In this document: one piece after another, positions 23,557 through 31,103 of the stretch | Layout of the letters: every line of letters begins with the position of its first letter | How positions within the stretch are numbered: position 1 is the first letter of the stretch | DNA from: Candidatus Woesearchaeota archaeon | GTDB taxonomy: Archaea > Nanobdellota > Nanobdellia > Woesearchaeales > JACPBV01 | Direction: 5' to 3' | Assembly (NCBI GenBank): GCA_016188175.1 | Contig: JACPII010000038.1 | Location: forward strand, 1 to 32,336 | Length of the DNA: 32,336 nucleotides | Made by a program: the position numbers and the translations under genes | The notes under the pieces: generated by a model | Database searches by the model: none | What the model was told of the DNA's origin: nothing | The model's input: the letters and a program-made list of their open reading frames with translations, nothing else

Positions 23557-26455
23557 CGGAAGATGGATGCTTTTATTGGGCGTAGTCTTTCTTACATTAA
23601 CCAATGGGTTTGCAATTACTCAAACCTTCGAAACCTCCACCGTTGCCAGAATAGTCGGCAACTCCCCCGATGAGATGATTGCCCAGCTCCAGAGTGACAA
23701 GCTTCCCCTTGAGCACGTTACCTTATATTCTGAAGATAAAATCCTCCCCAAGCATTATGGGGGGAACAGGCCGAGGGATATTAATGAGACCCTTTCCCGG
23801 CAATTTCCTAATGAACATGAGATTAATTTTTCCACCCAGAATATGCGTATCGGAGAAGGTTGGGAATGGGCTGATGTTTCCAGCGTTTTGCGTAAGGTAG
23901 GCAAGCGTAATCTTGTCGTCATTGAGTCCGGGGGTGGGTTGGAAAACGATCAGCTGTTTGCGGAAAGCCCGGAGTTCTATGACGATAGCCTTACCCCCCA
24001 GAATATAGATATCTCAACCTCAAACAAGCCCGTCATCCTTTTCGACTCCGATTTTGCTGGAATTCATCTCCCGTCATTTACCTCTTTCGTTACCAAGCTT
24101 TCTGGGAAATCCCATTTCATCGCCCCAACCGCATTTCCCGACAAGGAGTTCACGAAAGCATTTGTGTGCAGCCTCCGGAGTAAAAAAGACCTTGGAACGA
24201 TATACCGGAATGCCAGGAATAATTATTATTGGTCTTCAGCGACCCCTTCAGGCTTAACTCTTCTTTCTTATGAACTATACGGAGACCCGACAGTCAATGT
24301 TTCCATCCCGGGGAAAAACCCGGAGGATTGGGAGCCTTTTTGCGAAGGCTTTCTCAAGGACTACTCGTCCCAGATTCAGGGAAAGCCTCAGAAGGGTGCC
24401 AAACTTTTCTCCCTCAACAGCGGCAAGAATGAGACGCCATTTCTCAACGTCGGCTTCCGGTTGGATAACTACACTATTGAGCAGGACGGAAACCTCACCC
24501 TGCTTCTCGTGAATAACACCCAGCTTGCCTTTCAGGCTGATGAGCTTGTCCTTCCATACCTCACCAGGGTCGAGGAATTCCCATTGAAGACTATCATCCT
24601 GAATGTTTCTGGAAAGCTGTCCGACCCTGTTGCGGTTTCTCTGCCGTCTCTTCCATCTTGGCAGGGCCAGCTGGTCAACCGTACCTGCTTCATTGACAAC
24701 ACCTCTGCCAGCCTGTCATTTTTTCCAACCCAGGGGGAAGACCGGCAGTATATTCCGGTTCGTGTGAATCCTGTCGAAGTGGTAAACTGCACGGAAGGGG
24801 CTTTTAGGCTCTGGCGCCAGGTAAATTACTCTATTAGCTATCTTCCTTTCTCACCCGTACTGATCCGTGATGTCGCACATCCAATCGTTATGTTCCCGGG
24901 CGCTTTGGTGAACGTTTCCATATCGCTTGAGAAGGTAACTCTTGAGGATGAAGTTAACGGTTCGTTGGTTATCCAAAAAGACAACTTCACGGTATCAGAA
25001 AAAGAAATAAGGATCAATGCTTCAAAGATTGGTTTCAACCTCTCTTTTTTTGCCGATGCCGTCGAGCAAATTGCCTCCTACGACCTTTTGTTCATTCAAG
25101 GCAACGACACCATGACGTCAACATCCTTTGAAATTCCCGTTGTCTTATTGGAAGGTGCCCTGTTCACAAAAAATCTTTCTACGCCTGTCGCGAATGTCTC
25201 GCTGGAGCTTGTAAACCTCGGCAACTCAAGCATGAACGCCTCGGTCACGGATTACCTTATCAAAGGCGGCTTTCTTATTTCCAACAGCACACTGGAGAAA
25301 AATCTTTCCGTTGGAGTAACTGAATTTAATTATTCATACAGCGGCCTTACGAGGGAAAACCAGAGCTACGACCTCATCGTGGACATCATCTATGCCGGAA
25401 GGAAGAAAACACTCACTGCTTCTATCGTGGCGAATCACCCGCCAATTCTTGGTTTTCTCCCCGATATCTCAATAAGGGAGAACGAGAACATAAGCATAAC
25501 TCCCATTGCCGAGGACGCCGATGGCGATGCGCTTTCCTTTACCATCAGCGCTCCCATGGGCGATGATGGTTTCTGGCCAACCACCTATGATAATGCAGGG
25601 AATTATACCATAAACGTAACAGCCAGTGACGGCCTTCTGACCGACAGCCAAACCTTTGTCATCAACGTGAAGGATATTGTCCCCCCGGCCGTTTTCACCG
25701 GGAGCATTGCCTATCCTAATGGTTCCTTTGTTGAAGATAATGCAAGTGTTTGGGCATTCCTGAACGATACCTTTGCAGCAGCATCATTAACACGGGATGG
25801 CCGGTATTCTCTTTCCATCCCCGCAGACAACCTTGAAACAACGGAGAAGGATGGTGGAGTCGATAGCGACCTTGTGGTCCTTTATGTTAATGGCTTCTCT
25901 GTTGACAGGAATTTTACATTCTTCAATGACACTGCTAATCAGGCTGACCTTGAAATAGTGGAATCCTGCATGGGTATGTTCTGCGGGTTGGTGTTAAACA
26001 TCACCCTTGAGTTGGAGCCAGGATGGAACCTTATAGCTGCCCCGGTCGCGCCGATAAACGTTACCTATCCCCTGCAGATGGATAATGGCACGGCCCTTAT
26101 CGTTTTTTCGTATCACAACAAGAGCTGGATCAACATCACCGGGGGCGGTTTAAACGCCTCGATGGGAATTTGGATAAGGGCCCCGCATAAAGGGAACATC
26201 TCCATCCTGGGAACAAAGATAAACGCAACGGCATGGGGCATGGGGAATGGCTGGAACCTCATGGGATACCCCTACATATCGGCGAAAAACATCTCCCGGG
26301 GAGTTAAAAACCTCACGGGCTGGACCGCGGATTACGGGGTCATCTCCTATGGGAATGGCAGCTGGTCATCATTTTCTCCTGATAGGGCAGAAGCCGTGAA
26401 CACCCTCAAGAGCTTTCAGCCCACTCGCGGGTATTGGATTCGAAGGAAAACATGA
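23531..26455 (+). CDS. Secreted surface protein with C25-like N-terminal region and Ig/cadherin-like domains
   Basis: The protein has 974 aa. The start is supported by GAGGAG (23521-23526) four bases upstream. A signal peptide follows (RWMLLLGVVFLTLTNGFA). Residues ~30-260 resemble a C25 (gingipain)-type fold, ending in LSYELYGDPTVNV, a typical closing strand. Where active members have a His and a Cys, I read IESGGGLE and LFDSDFAG, so the dyad seems absent. Beta-sandwich repeats follow, including a cadherin/He_PIG-like one near 640-720 (LPDISIRENE, DADGDALSF, YTINVTASDG). The tail has repeated GWNL and GYWIR phrases. About 40 N-x-S/T sequons point to heavy N-glycosylation outside the cell. 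I see no C-terminal membrane anchor. Partner role with the two genes before it is inferred from overlap. Confidence 0.82.
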   Translation: MASSSLASNGRWMLLLGVVFLTLTNGFAITQTFETSTVARIVGNSPDEMIAQLQSDKLPLEHVTLYSEDKILPKHYGGNRPRDINETLSRQFPNEHEINFSTQNMRIGEGWEWADVSSVLRKVGKRNLVVIESGGGLENDQLFAESPEFYDDSLTPQNIDISTSNKPVILFDSDFAGIHLPSFTSFVTKLSGKSHFIAPTAFPDKEFTKAFVCSLRSKKDLGTIYRNARNNYYWSSATPSGLTLLSYELYGDPTVNVSIPGKNPEDWEPFCEGFLKDYSSQIQGKPQKGAKLFSLNSGKNETPFLNVGFRLDNYTIEQDGNLTLLLVNNTQLAFQADELVLPYLTRVEEFPLKTIILNVSGKLSDPVAVSLPSLPSWQGQLVNRTCFIDNTSASLSFFPTQGEDRQYIPVRVNPVEVVNCTEGAFRLWRQVNYSISYLPFSPVLIRDVAHPIVMFPGALVNVSISLEKVTLEDEVNGSLVIQKDNFTVSEKEIRINASKIGFNLSFFADAVEQIASYDLLFIQGNDTMTSTSFEIPVVLLEGALFTKNLSTPVANVSLELVNLGNSSMNASVTDYLIKGGFLISNSTLEKNLSVGVTEFNYSYSGLTRENQSYDLIVDIIYAGRKKTLTASIVANHPPILGFLPDISIRENENISITPIAEDADGDALSFTISAPMGDDGFWPTTYDNAGNYTINVTASDGLLTDSQTFVINVKDIVPPAVFTGSIAYPNGSFVEDNASVWAFLNDTFAAASLTRDGRYSLSIPADNLETTEKDGGVDSDLVVLYVNGFSVDRNFTFFNDTANQADLEIVESCMGMFCGLVLNITLELEPGWNLIAAPVAPINVTYPLQMDNGTALIVFSYHNKSWINITGGGLNASMGIWIRAPHKGNISILGTKINATAWGMGNGWNLMGYPYISAKNISRGVKNLTGWTADYGVISYGNGSWSSFSPDRAEAVNTLKSFQPTRGYWIRRKT

Positions 26456-26516
26456 AGGGATTCCCTTTATCGTCTGAAAATAATTTATGGATACTACAAA
26501 AAAACACCTTTTCGAT

Positions 26517-26528
26517 ACCTTTTTATAC
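26517..26528 (+). promoter_or_regulatory. TATA-like promoter for the Fe-S carrier fusion gene
   Basis: CCTTTTTATACG, with TTTTTATA at 26520-26527, predicts a start near 26550. A weak AAGGGG lies about 12 nt before the ATG at 26571. Confidence 0.4.
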
Positions 26529-26570
26529 GCCCCCGACTTTACAATCGTTATCTAAGGGGCGTGTATTCCT

Positions 26571-27158
26571 ATGAAAGATGTAAAACACCAGGAAACAGAA
26601 ATCCAGCATAAAATCACCAAAGAAATGCTCATCGGAGATTTAGTCTCTCTTTTTCCCGACGCAGTTGGCCCTCTCCTTGAAGAAGGCGTCCATTGCATCG
26701 GCTGCGGAGCCTCAAATTTTGAGACCATCGAGCAGGGCCTTCTCGGCCACGGCGCAAGCGAGCAGGACATCGCAAGGGTCATCGAAAAGCTCAACAAAGC
26801 TGTTGAAGAAAGCAAAAAATACCCTTCAAATCCCGAATCCGTGACCATCACCGAAGGAGCAGCCGATAAAGTTGGCGAGCTGCTAAAGAAGCAGAAAAAG
26901 CCATTTGAAGGATTGCGCATTTCAGTCGTCCCCGGAGGCTGCTCGGGGTTCCAGTACGGCTTTGAATTTGCTGAAAAGAAGGACAAGGAAGACAAAGTCC
27001 TCGAGGTGAAGGGTGTCAAATTCTTCATTGATTCCAGCAGCATGGACATGATGAAAGGCTCAAAAATAGAATATGTGGAAAGCCTCCAGGGTTCCGGCTT
27101 TAAGATCTCCAATCCTAACGCGCATGGCAGCTGCGGCTGCGGGAAATCATTCAGTTAG
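26571..27158 (+). CDS. DUF1858 domain fused to A-type Fe-S cluster carrier (IscA/SufA/ErpA family)
   Basis: The protein has 195 aa. Residues ~13-70 form a DUF1858-type domain (KITKEMLIGDLVSLFPDAVGPL, then HCIGCG with Cys42 and Cys45), a small redox or cluster-binding helical unit often found with hybrid-cluster proteins. Residues ~90-195 form a HesB/IscA domain with the three cluster cysteines Cys124 (GGCSG), Cys188 and Cys190 (SCGCG). A-type carriers receive and pass on Fe-S clusters; the fused CxxC domain may bring electrons or bind the cluster first. The next gene is a YgfZ-like protein, which also serves Fe-S maturation. Confidence 0.93.
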   Translation: MKDVKHQETEIQHKITKEMLIGDLVSLFPDAVGPLLEEGVHCIGCGASNFETIEQGLLGHGASEQDIARVIEKLNKAVEESKKYPSNPESVTITEGAADKVGELLKKQKKPFEGLRISVVPGGCSGFQYGFEFAEKKDKEDKVLEVKGVKFFIDSSSMDMMKGSKIEYVESLQGSGFKISNPNAHGSCGCGKSFS

Positions 27159-27221
27159 GATATGAACATTGCTCATGTGTAATTCTGTTCGCCTTTATCA
27201 AGATCAGAAGAGAGCTACTTT

Positions 27222-28037
27222 ATGGACACTACCCTTGAAGAATACACCATCGCCCTCATGCAGCCGGTATACAAAGAATTGCCTAAAGTTGCCTTTAAGG
27301 TCTCAAGCCGAGTTCCCAAAGGAGCAGTCGATTTCCTCAATAAGGTGGCGTGCAATGATATGCACAGGGCAAAAAATGCAATCCTTGACCGGTTTGGGAA
27401 GCTTGTTGTCTTCTTTGACCAGCTTGTTGTTGGCGGCAATATCTTTGTAGCTTTTGAAAAGCAGTTCAAGGATCGTTTTTTATCGGGCATCGGAAAATAT
27501 GCCGCTCTTGCTAAAGTTGCCGTCGAAGAAACCCCCCTGAAAGTGTTCCACATTCTCGGATTTGGAAAACTTCCTGATATCGGGGCCTTACGGATCCCTC
27601 AAAACATTGGCTATCTCTCCCTCCTGCCTGATTCTTCGGGCCTGGGAAGCCTCAGGGAAATTTCTGAAAACACCTACGCCATTTTCAGGCTGGAAAACGA
27701 TATCCCCTTGCAAGGAATTGATTTTGATCAGCAGATGTTTCTTGAAATTGCCCGGGACGGCTGGGTTTCCTTCACTAAAGGCTGCTACCCCGGCCAGGAA
27801 GTCATGGCAAGAGTCCACAACCTAAGCAATCCCGGAAGAAAGCTCGTTAGGATCCTCTACGAAAAAGTACCGGCCGCAGTAACCATCAATGGAACCCAGG
27901 TTGGCACCATAACTTCCAAGTGCTTCTCCTACCAGCATAAGAAATTCCTCGTGTTTGCCGCGATCACCAATTATCATGTCCCCGTTGATGATGGGGAGTA
28001 CCTGAGATATGGCCATTGGGCGGTTATCCTAACATGA
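27222..28037 (+). CDS. ygfZ: YgfZ/GcvT-domain folate-binding Fe-S maturation protein
   Basis: The protein has 271 aa. The signature KGCYxGQE occurs at 186-193 as KGCYPGQEV with Cys188. The N-terminal GcvT-like fold contains VPKGAVDFLNKVACND and a central FRLENDIPLQGIDFDQQMFLE stretch, the usual substitute for the ENDIRP/P-E region. YgfZ proteins use a folate to help assemble or repair [4Fe-4S] clusters in enzymes such as MiaB. The gene lies 63 nt after the A-type carrier fusion and is probably in one transcript with it. The plus-strand gene meets the minus-strand operon just beyond its end. Confidence 0.9.
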   Translation: MDTTLEEYTIALMQPVYKELPKVAFKVSSRVPKGAVDFLNKVACNDMHRAKNAILDRFGKLVVFFDQLVVGGNIFVAFEKQFKDRFLSGIGKYAALAKVAVEETPLKVFHILGFGKLPDIGALRIPQNIGYLSLLPDSSGLGSLREISENTYAIFRLENDIPLQGIDFDQQMFLEIARDGWVSFTKGCYPGQEVMARVHNLSNPGRKLVRILYEKVPAAVTINGTQVGTITSKCFSYQHKKFLVFAAITNYHVPVDDGEYLRYGHWAVILT

Positions 28038-28064
28038 CTCCCTTATTTTCACATAAGCAGCTGC

Positions 28065-28130
28065 TCATCCCTTCCCGATTGCATCCTTTATTATCTCTAT
28101 TCATCCCTTCCCGATTGCATCCTTTATTAT
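28065..28130. repeat. Tandem 36-bp duplication at the end of the small Cys/His gene
   Basis: A 30-base stretch, starting TCATCCCTTCCCGATTGC, occurs at 28065-28094 and identically at 28101-28130 (36-bp period). On the minus strand each copy reads IIKDAIGKG plus stop; the upstream copy is the real end of the gene at 28101-28271, and the other lies beyond its stop in the same frame. Confidence 0.85.
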
Positions 28131-28271
28131 ATCCATATTGCAGCTGTGATGCTCGTTGCACCATGCCTCGCAGGCATCTTTCATCGTTTTTGTCGGGTAT
28201 CTCATTCTGCAGGCTTTGCAAACATACTCTTTAGTGCTTTTTTCCTGTGCCTTATTTTTTTGCTTTGTCAT
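28101..28271 (-). CDS. Small Cys/His (zinc-ribbon-like) protein
   Basis: The protein has 56 aa. The metal-site residues are Cys18 and Cys21 (YVCKAC), Cys34, Cys38, His41/His42 and Cys44, in the pattern CxxC..CxxWCxxHxSCN. Similar small proteins with CExWCxxHHSCN are, as I recall, common in archaea near thiol-redox genes; they are uncharacterised. The ATG lies inside the last 20 nt of ccdA in a different frame, so it is translationally coupled as the last gene of the redox operon. It likely binds zinc or another metal in the cytosol. Confidence 0.8.
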   Translation of the reverse strand: MTKQKNKAQEKSTKEYVCKACRMRYPTKTMKDACEAWCNEHHSCNMDIIKDAIGKG

Positions 28272-29268
28272 TTTCTGTTGCCTGATGCTTGCCCCTTCTT
28301 CTCTTCCACAAAAACCAGGAAACGAGGGAGATAAAGGCGATAAACAAAAGGATCCCGGCAATTTCAGCGTAACTCCACTCCATGAGCTTATTTTGCAGGC
28401 TGTAAAACAGGTCCTTAGTCCCGAAGATGTCCCACGCATTCACGACTTTTGTCCCCTCAAAGATGATCATGACCATCCCCAGGAGGATGTAGAATGCCCC
28501 GGCAATCATGCTCGTGGAATGCACCTCATACTCCTTTCCAAACATTGAGAAATGGACAATCTTTCCCTTCATGAGCCTGCTCTCTCCAAGATTGAATTTA
28601 TCATAGAAAATCGACAGGAGAAACAGTGGAACTAAGTTTCCCAGCGAATAAAAAAACAATAATGCTCCAGACTGCAGTGGATTCCTTAATATTGCCCCTA
28701 TCCCGAGAATTCCTGCCAGTATCGGCCCAAGGCAGGCAGACCATCCGAGGGCATAGAAATTTCCCATGAGAAAAATTCCTGGAATATCATTAGTCCCTTT
28801 CCTTGCACGCCGCAAAAATGATGAAAACCCCTTCCCGAAGAACGACATGATGCCCATAAGGATGAAAAAAGCTCCCCCGATGCCAACCAGCCATGGCCCC
28901 TGGATAGCAATAAGGGCTTGCTGGCCGACAAATCCTGCAACAACCCCCATAGCCGTAAAGACCGTCGCAAAACCAAAAAAGAACACCAGCGTCATCAGGG
29001 TAATATTCCTTTTTTCCTTGAACGTATAGGAAAAATACGCCGGCAGGAAGGGCAAGATGCAGGGGGAAAATATGCCCAACATGCCGGCGATGAATGCAAT
29101 AAAAAACGTGATTTTTGTTGAAAAGTCAAGTGTTGACTGCTTGTTGTAGTCAAGGATACGTTGAAGGCCGATGGGGATCTCTTTCTGGGAAGCAGCAAAT
29201 GACGCACCCAGCACTGCAAGTGCAGCAATCACGGCAGCAAGGAAAATCCAGCGGCTGCGCTTCCTCAT
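28252..29268 (-). CDS. ccdA: CcdA/DsbD-type transmembrane thiol-disulfide transporter
   Basis: The protein has 338 aa. A signal-like first helix (6-25) and a short exposed segment precede six core helices. The paired redox cysteines are Cys70 in FSPCILPFLPAYF and Cys179 in GWSACLGPIL, the two hallmarks of CcdA. Two further C-terminal helices follow after an exposed loop, making it longer than minimal CcdA (about 220 aa). It carries electrons across the membrane to outside thiols, for instance to keep copper-site cysteines reduced. A strong AAGGAGGGGG site sits ahead of its ATG. It follows the CuA cupredoxin gene by 32 nt, which suggests it helps mature that protein. Confidence 0.93.
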   Translation of the reverse strand: MRKRSRWIFLAAVIAALAVLGASFAASQKEIPIGLQRILDYNKQSTLDFSTKITFFIAFIAGMLGIFSPCILPFLPAYFSYTFKEKRNITLMTLVFFFGFATVFTAMGVVAGFVGQQALIAIQGPWLVGIGGAFFILMGIMSFFGKGFSSFLRRARKGTNDIPGIFLMGNFYALGWSACLGPILAGILGIGAILRNPLQSGALLFFYSLGNLVPLFLLSIFYDKFNLGESRLMKGKIVHFSMFGKEYEVHSTSMIAGAFYILLGMVMIIFEGTKVVNAWDIFGTKDLFYSLQNKLMEWSYAEIAGILLFIAFISLVSWFLWKRRRGKHQATENDKAKK

Positions 29269-29300
29269 GTTTGTCTTTCCCCCTCCTTCTTGGGATCATC

Positions 29301-29780
29301 CTACTTGACCACAAACGTCCCTTTCATCGTGCTATGCCCAAACCCGCAATAGATAGTGCAGATGATTTCCCAAGCGCCTTTCTCATCGGGAGTAAATTCA
29401 ACAGTCACCGGAAACCCGGGCCTTATCACCGTCTCGATGTTGTAGCCGGGTATGCTCAGCCCCTCAATCTCAAATCCGTGGGGCACGTCTTCAGCCGAAA
29501 CGATAAGCCTCACCCGCTCGCCCTTATTGACGACAATGGTGGAAGGCGAGAAATAAAACTGGTATGCCTTGAGTGTTATTACCCTGACCCCATTGATAAC
29601 CGTCCCGGAAAGAGGATTGTCCTTATACCGGTCATCATGGTATTGGATGATTTTTTTTGCCTGGATAGTTGAAGAATTATCAAATGTGCATCCGCTGAGG
29701 ATAAGGAATGGCATGGTGAAGGCCAGAAAAAACGCGCCCAATCCTCTGGATTCCCTTCGCTTGTGACTCCTGTTTTTCAT
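29301..29780 (-). CDS. CuA-type cupredoxin (COX2/NosZ-like), membrane-anchored
   Basis: The protein has 159 aa. An N-terminal helix ending LSGC (Cys31) looks like a lipoprotein or membrane anchor. The cupredoxin domain (about 65-159) holds His101 in DVPHGF and the complete CuA ligand string Cys141-x3-Cys145-x3-His149-x2-Met152 (ICTIYCGFGHSTM), as in cytochrome oxidase subunit II and nitrous oxide reductase. No oxidase subunit I or NosZ body is in the window, so it may be a free-standing electron carrier or copper protein. GAGGG lies 8-12 bases ahead of the ATG. Confidence 0.93.
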   Translation of the reverse strand: MKNRSHKRRESRGLGAFFLAFTMPFLILSGCTFDNSSTIQAKKIIQYHDDRYKDNPLSGTVINGVRVITLKAYQFYFSPSTIVVNKGERVRLIVSAEDVPHGFEIEGLSIPGYNIETVIRPGFPVTVEFTPDEKGAWEIICTIYCGFGHSTMKGTFVVK

Positions 29781-29865
29781 TGCAGATGCCCTCTATGCCT
29801 AATTTTTCAAACAACGCCCGCCTATTGCAGGGATGATGTCCAATTTTTTTCTCGGTGCATCATCC

Positions 29866-29951
29866 TGCTCAACTAAGTATCGACCCCCCAAAATGGACAC
29901 ACCCTTCAATAATGCAAAACGGCACCAGCCTTGCTCACGTAAGTATCGACC
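29866..29951. repeat. Imperfect 20-bp direct repeat at the end of the YcdB-like gene
   Basis: TGCTCA, two variable bases, then TAAGTATCGACC occurs at 29866-29885 and 29932-29951 (18 of 20 identical). The second copy encodes the last residues (RSILT plus stop) of the gene ending at 29935, so the first looks like a duplicated gene end. Confidence 0.6.
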
Positions 29952-30783
29952 TCAGCAGTTCAGTTTCTACAACAGGTACATCTTTCCCAACGGTGTAGCC
30001 TGGCGGAAGTTCTGTCCTTGCGTTCCCCGAAAACACAACCCTTCCGTCAAGTGCATCAATCCCCGCAAATATCGGATAGATCTTTTTTACCTTGACAAGC
30101 CAGAGCGGCCTGTCTTTGTTGATAAGCAGGAGTGGATCAGCCGGAAGGGGTTGTCCGTTGAGCGACAGTTCACCGATTTTTTTGGCAACCTCCGCAGGAA
30201 TGGCGGGTGTTGTCCGGATGGCCTCCTTCGGGGAGGAAAAGAGAGACAGCCGGAACGAAACAATATCTCCATCAACCGGGTCAACCTCAACCGTAAAGTG
30301 CTCATTCATCACCGCAACACCATCCGCATATCTGAACCAGGTGAACTCATAAACTCCCTGGTAAAGTTTTTTCTCACCGGCAAACGAAAGCTCTTTTTTA
30401 TAGGGATCAGGGACATATTTCTCAAACGCTCTCTCTGCTATTTCCCTCATCTTCTCAGAAGAGAAAAACTCTTTTCCTGAAGAGGCAAGGCTGTCATCCC
30501 TAAATCCAAATATCGAGTTATCGGAAGGATTGACTAAAACCGATAATTCCAGCTTCCGGTCAAATTTCGCGGCAATGAGCTCAAAGTCATAGTCAAACAT
30601 GGTTGGCAGCTCCCCCACATTGAGAAACTTTTGTGCAGCTTGAATGACTCCCATTTTTTGTTCTTTGTCAAAATCCAGGCTTATGCCGTAGAGGATGTTG
30701 GAATGGGCGCCAGCTTCAATGGACAACAAGAAAAAAAAGAAAAAGGGAACGAAATACGCAAATCCCTTTTTTTCAGATGGCAT
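29935..30783 (-). CDS. Secreted YcdB/YcdC- or PepSY-like protein
   Basis: The protein has 282 aa. A signal peptide (FAYFVPFFFFFLLSIEAGAHS) is followed by alternating helix and sheet modules such as FTWFRYADGVAVMNEHFTVEVDPVDGDIVSFRL, the pattern of YcdB/YcdC and PepSY domains. A similar but shorter module (DRPLWLVKVKKIYP, ALDGRVVFSG) closes the protein. The biochemical role of these domains is unclear; some act as chaperones or inhibitors outside the cell. AGGGGAG lies ahead of the ATG. It is third in the redox operon, after two LPxMVGGC proteins and before the CuA cupredoxin. Confidence 0.72.
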   Translation of the reverse strand: MPSEKKGFAYFVPFFFFFLLSIEAGAHSNILYGISLDFDKEQKMGVIQAAQKFLNVGELPTMFDYDFELIAAKFDRKLELSVLVNPSDNSIFGFRDDSLASSGKEFFSSEKMREIAERAFEKYVPDPYKKELSFAGEKKLYQGVYEFTWFRYADGVAVMNEHFTVEVDPVDGDIVSFRLSLFSSPKEAIRTTPAIPAEVAKKIGELSLNGQPLPADPLLLINKDRPLWLVKVKKIYPIFAGIDALDGRVVFSGNARTELPPGYTVGKDVPVVETELLRSILT

Positions 30784-30812
30784 CTCAACTCCCCTGTTGC
30801 TGTTGGATAAGG

Positions 30813-31043
30813 CTAACAGCCCCCGACCATCGAAGGCAGGTTCTGGATGCTTGACGGAAGCGAACCAGCAGGGCTTCCTGAGCCGCCCGAACTTGCAGCC
30901 GGAGTTACCTTTCCGCTTGAGCCGCCTATCGTCATTTTCCCCTCATCTAAAGCAACCTTTAATCCCCTGAGCTGAAGTGCCTGCACTGCAGTAATCAACA
31001 AAAGCACTACAAGGGCAATTGCCATTATTGTTGTTTGTTTCAT
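30813..31043 (-). CDS. Small membrane-anchored protein ending in LPSMVGGC
   Basis: The protein has 76 aa. One N-terminal helix (about 6-24, MAIALVVLLLITAV) is followed by a flexible Gly/Ser/Pro-rich linker and the C-terminal LPSMVGGC (69-76), ending in Cys76, the only Cys. The same ending closes the protein upstream at 31104. GGAGGG (31051-31056) is a strong ribosome site for the ATG. I know no described function. The anchor, linker and invariant tail suggest the tail is displayed outside the membrane as a metal- or haem-binding, disulfide-forming or processing tag. Confidence 0.85.
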   Translation of the reverse strand: MKQTTIMAIALVVLLLITAVQALQLRGLKVALDEGKMTIGGSSGKVTPAASSGGSGSPAGSLPSSIQNLPSMVGGC

Positions 31044-31103
31044 TTCTTGTCCCTCCGTTTGAATCTTTTTTTCCTCAGTGTTTTGAATTCCATTTATTTG
31101 ACC

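Noticed and set aside
28101-28548. Longer frames overlapping the ccdA 3' end (112 aa minus, 130 aa plus)
   Set aside because: The minus frame is real only from the internal ATG at 28271; the rest, and the plus frame, are shadows of ccdA.
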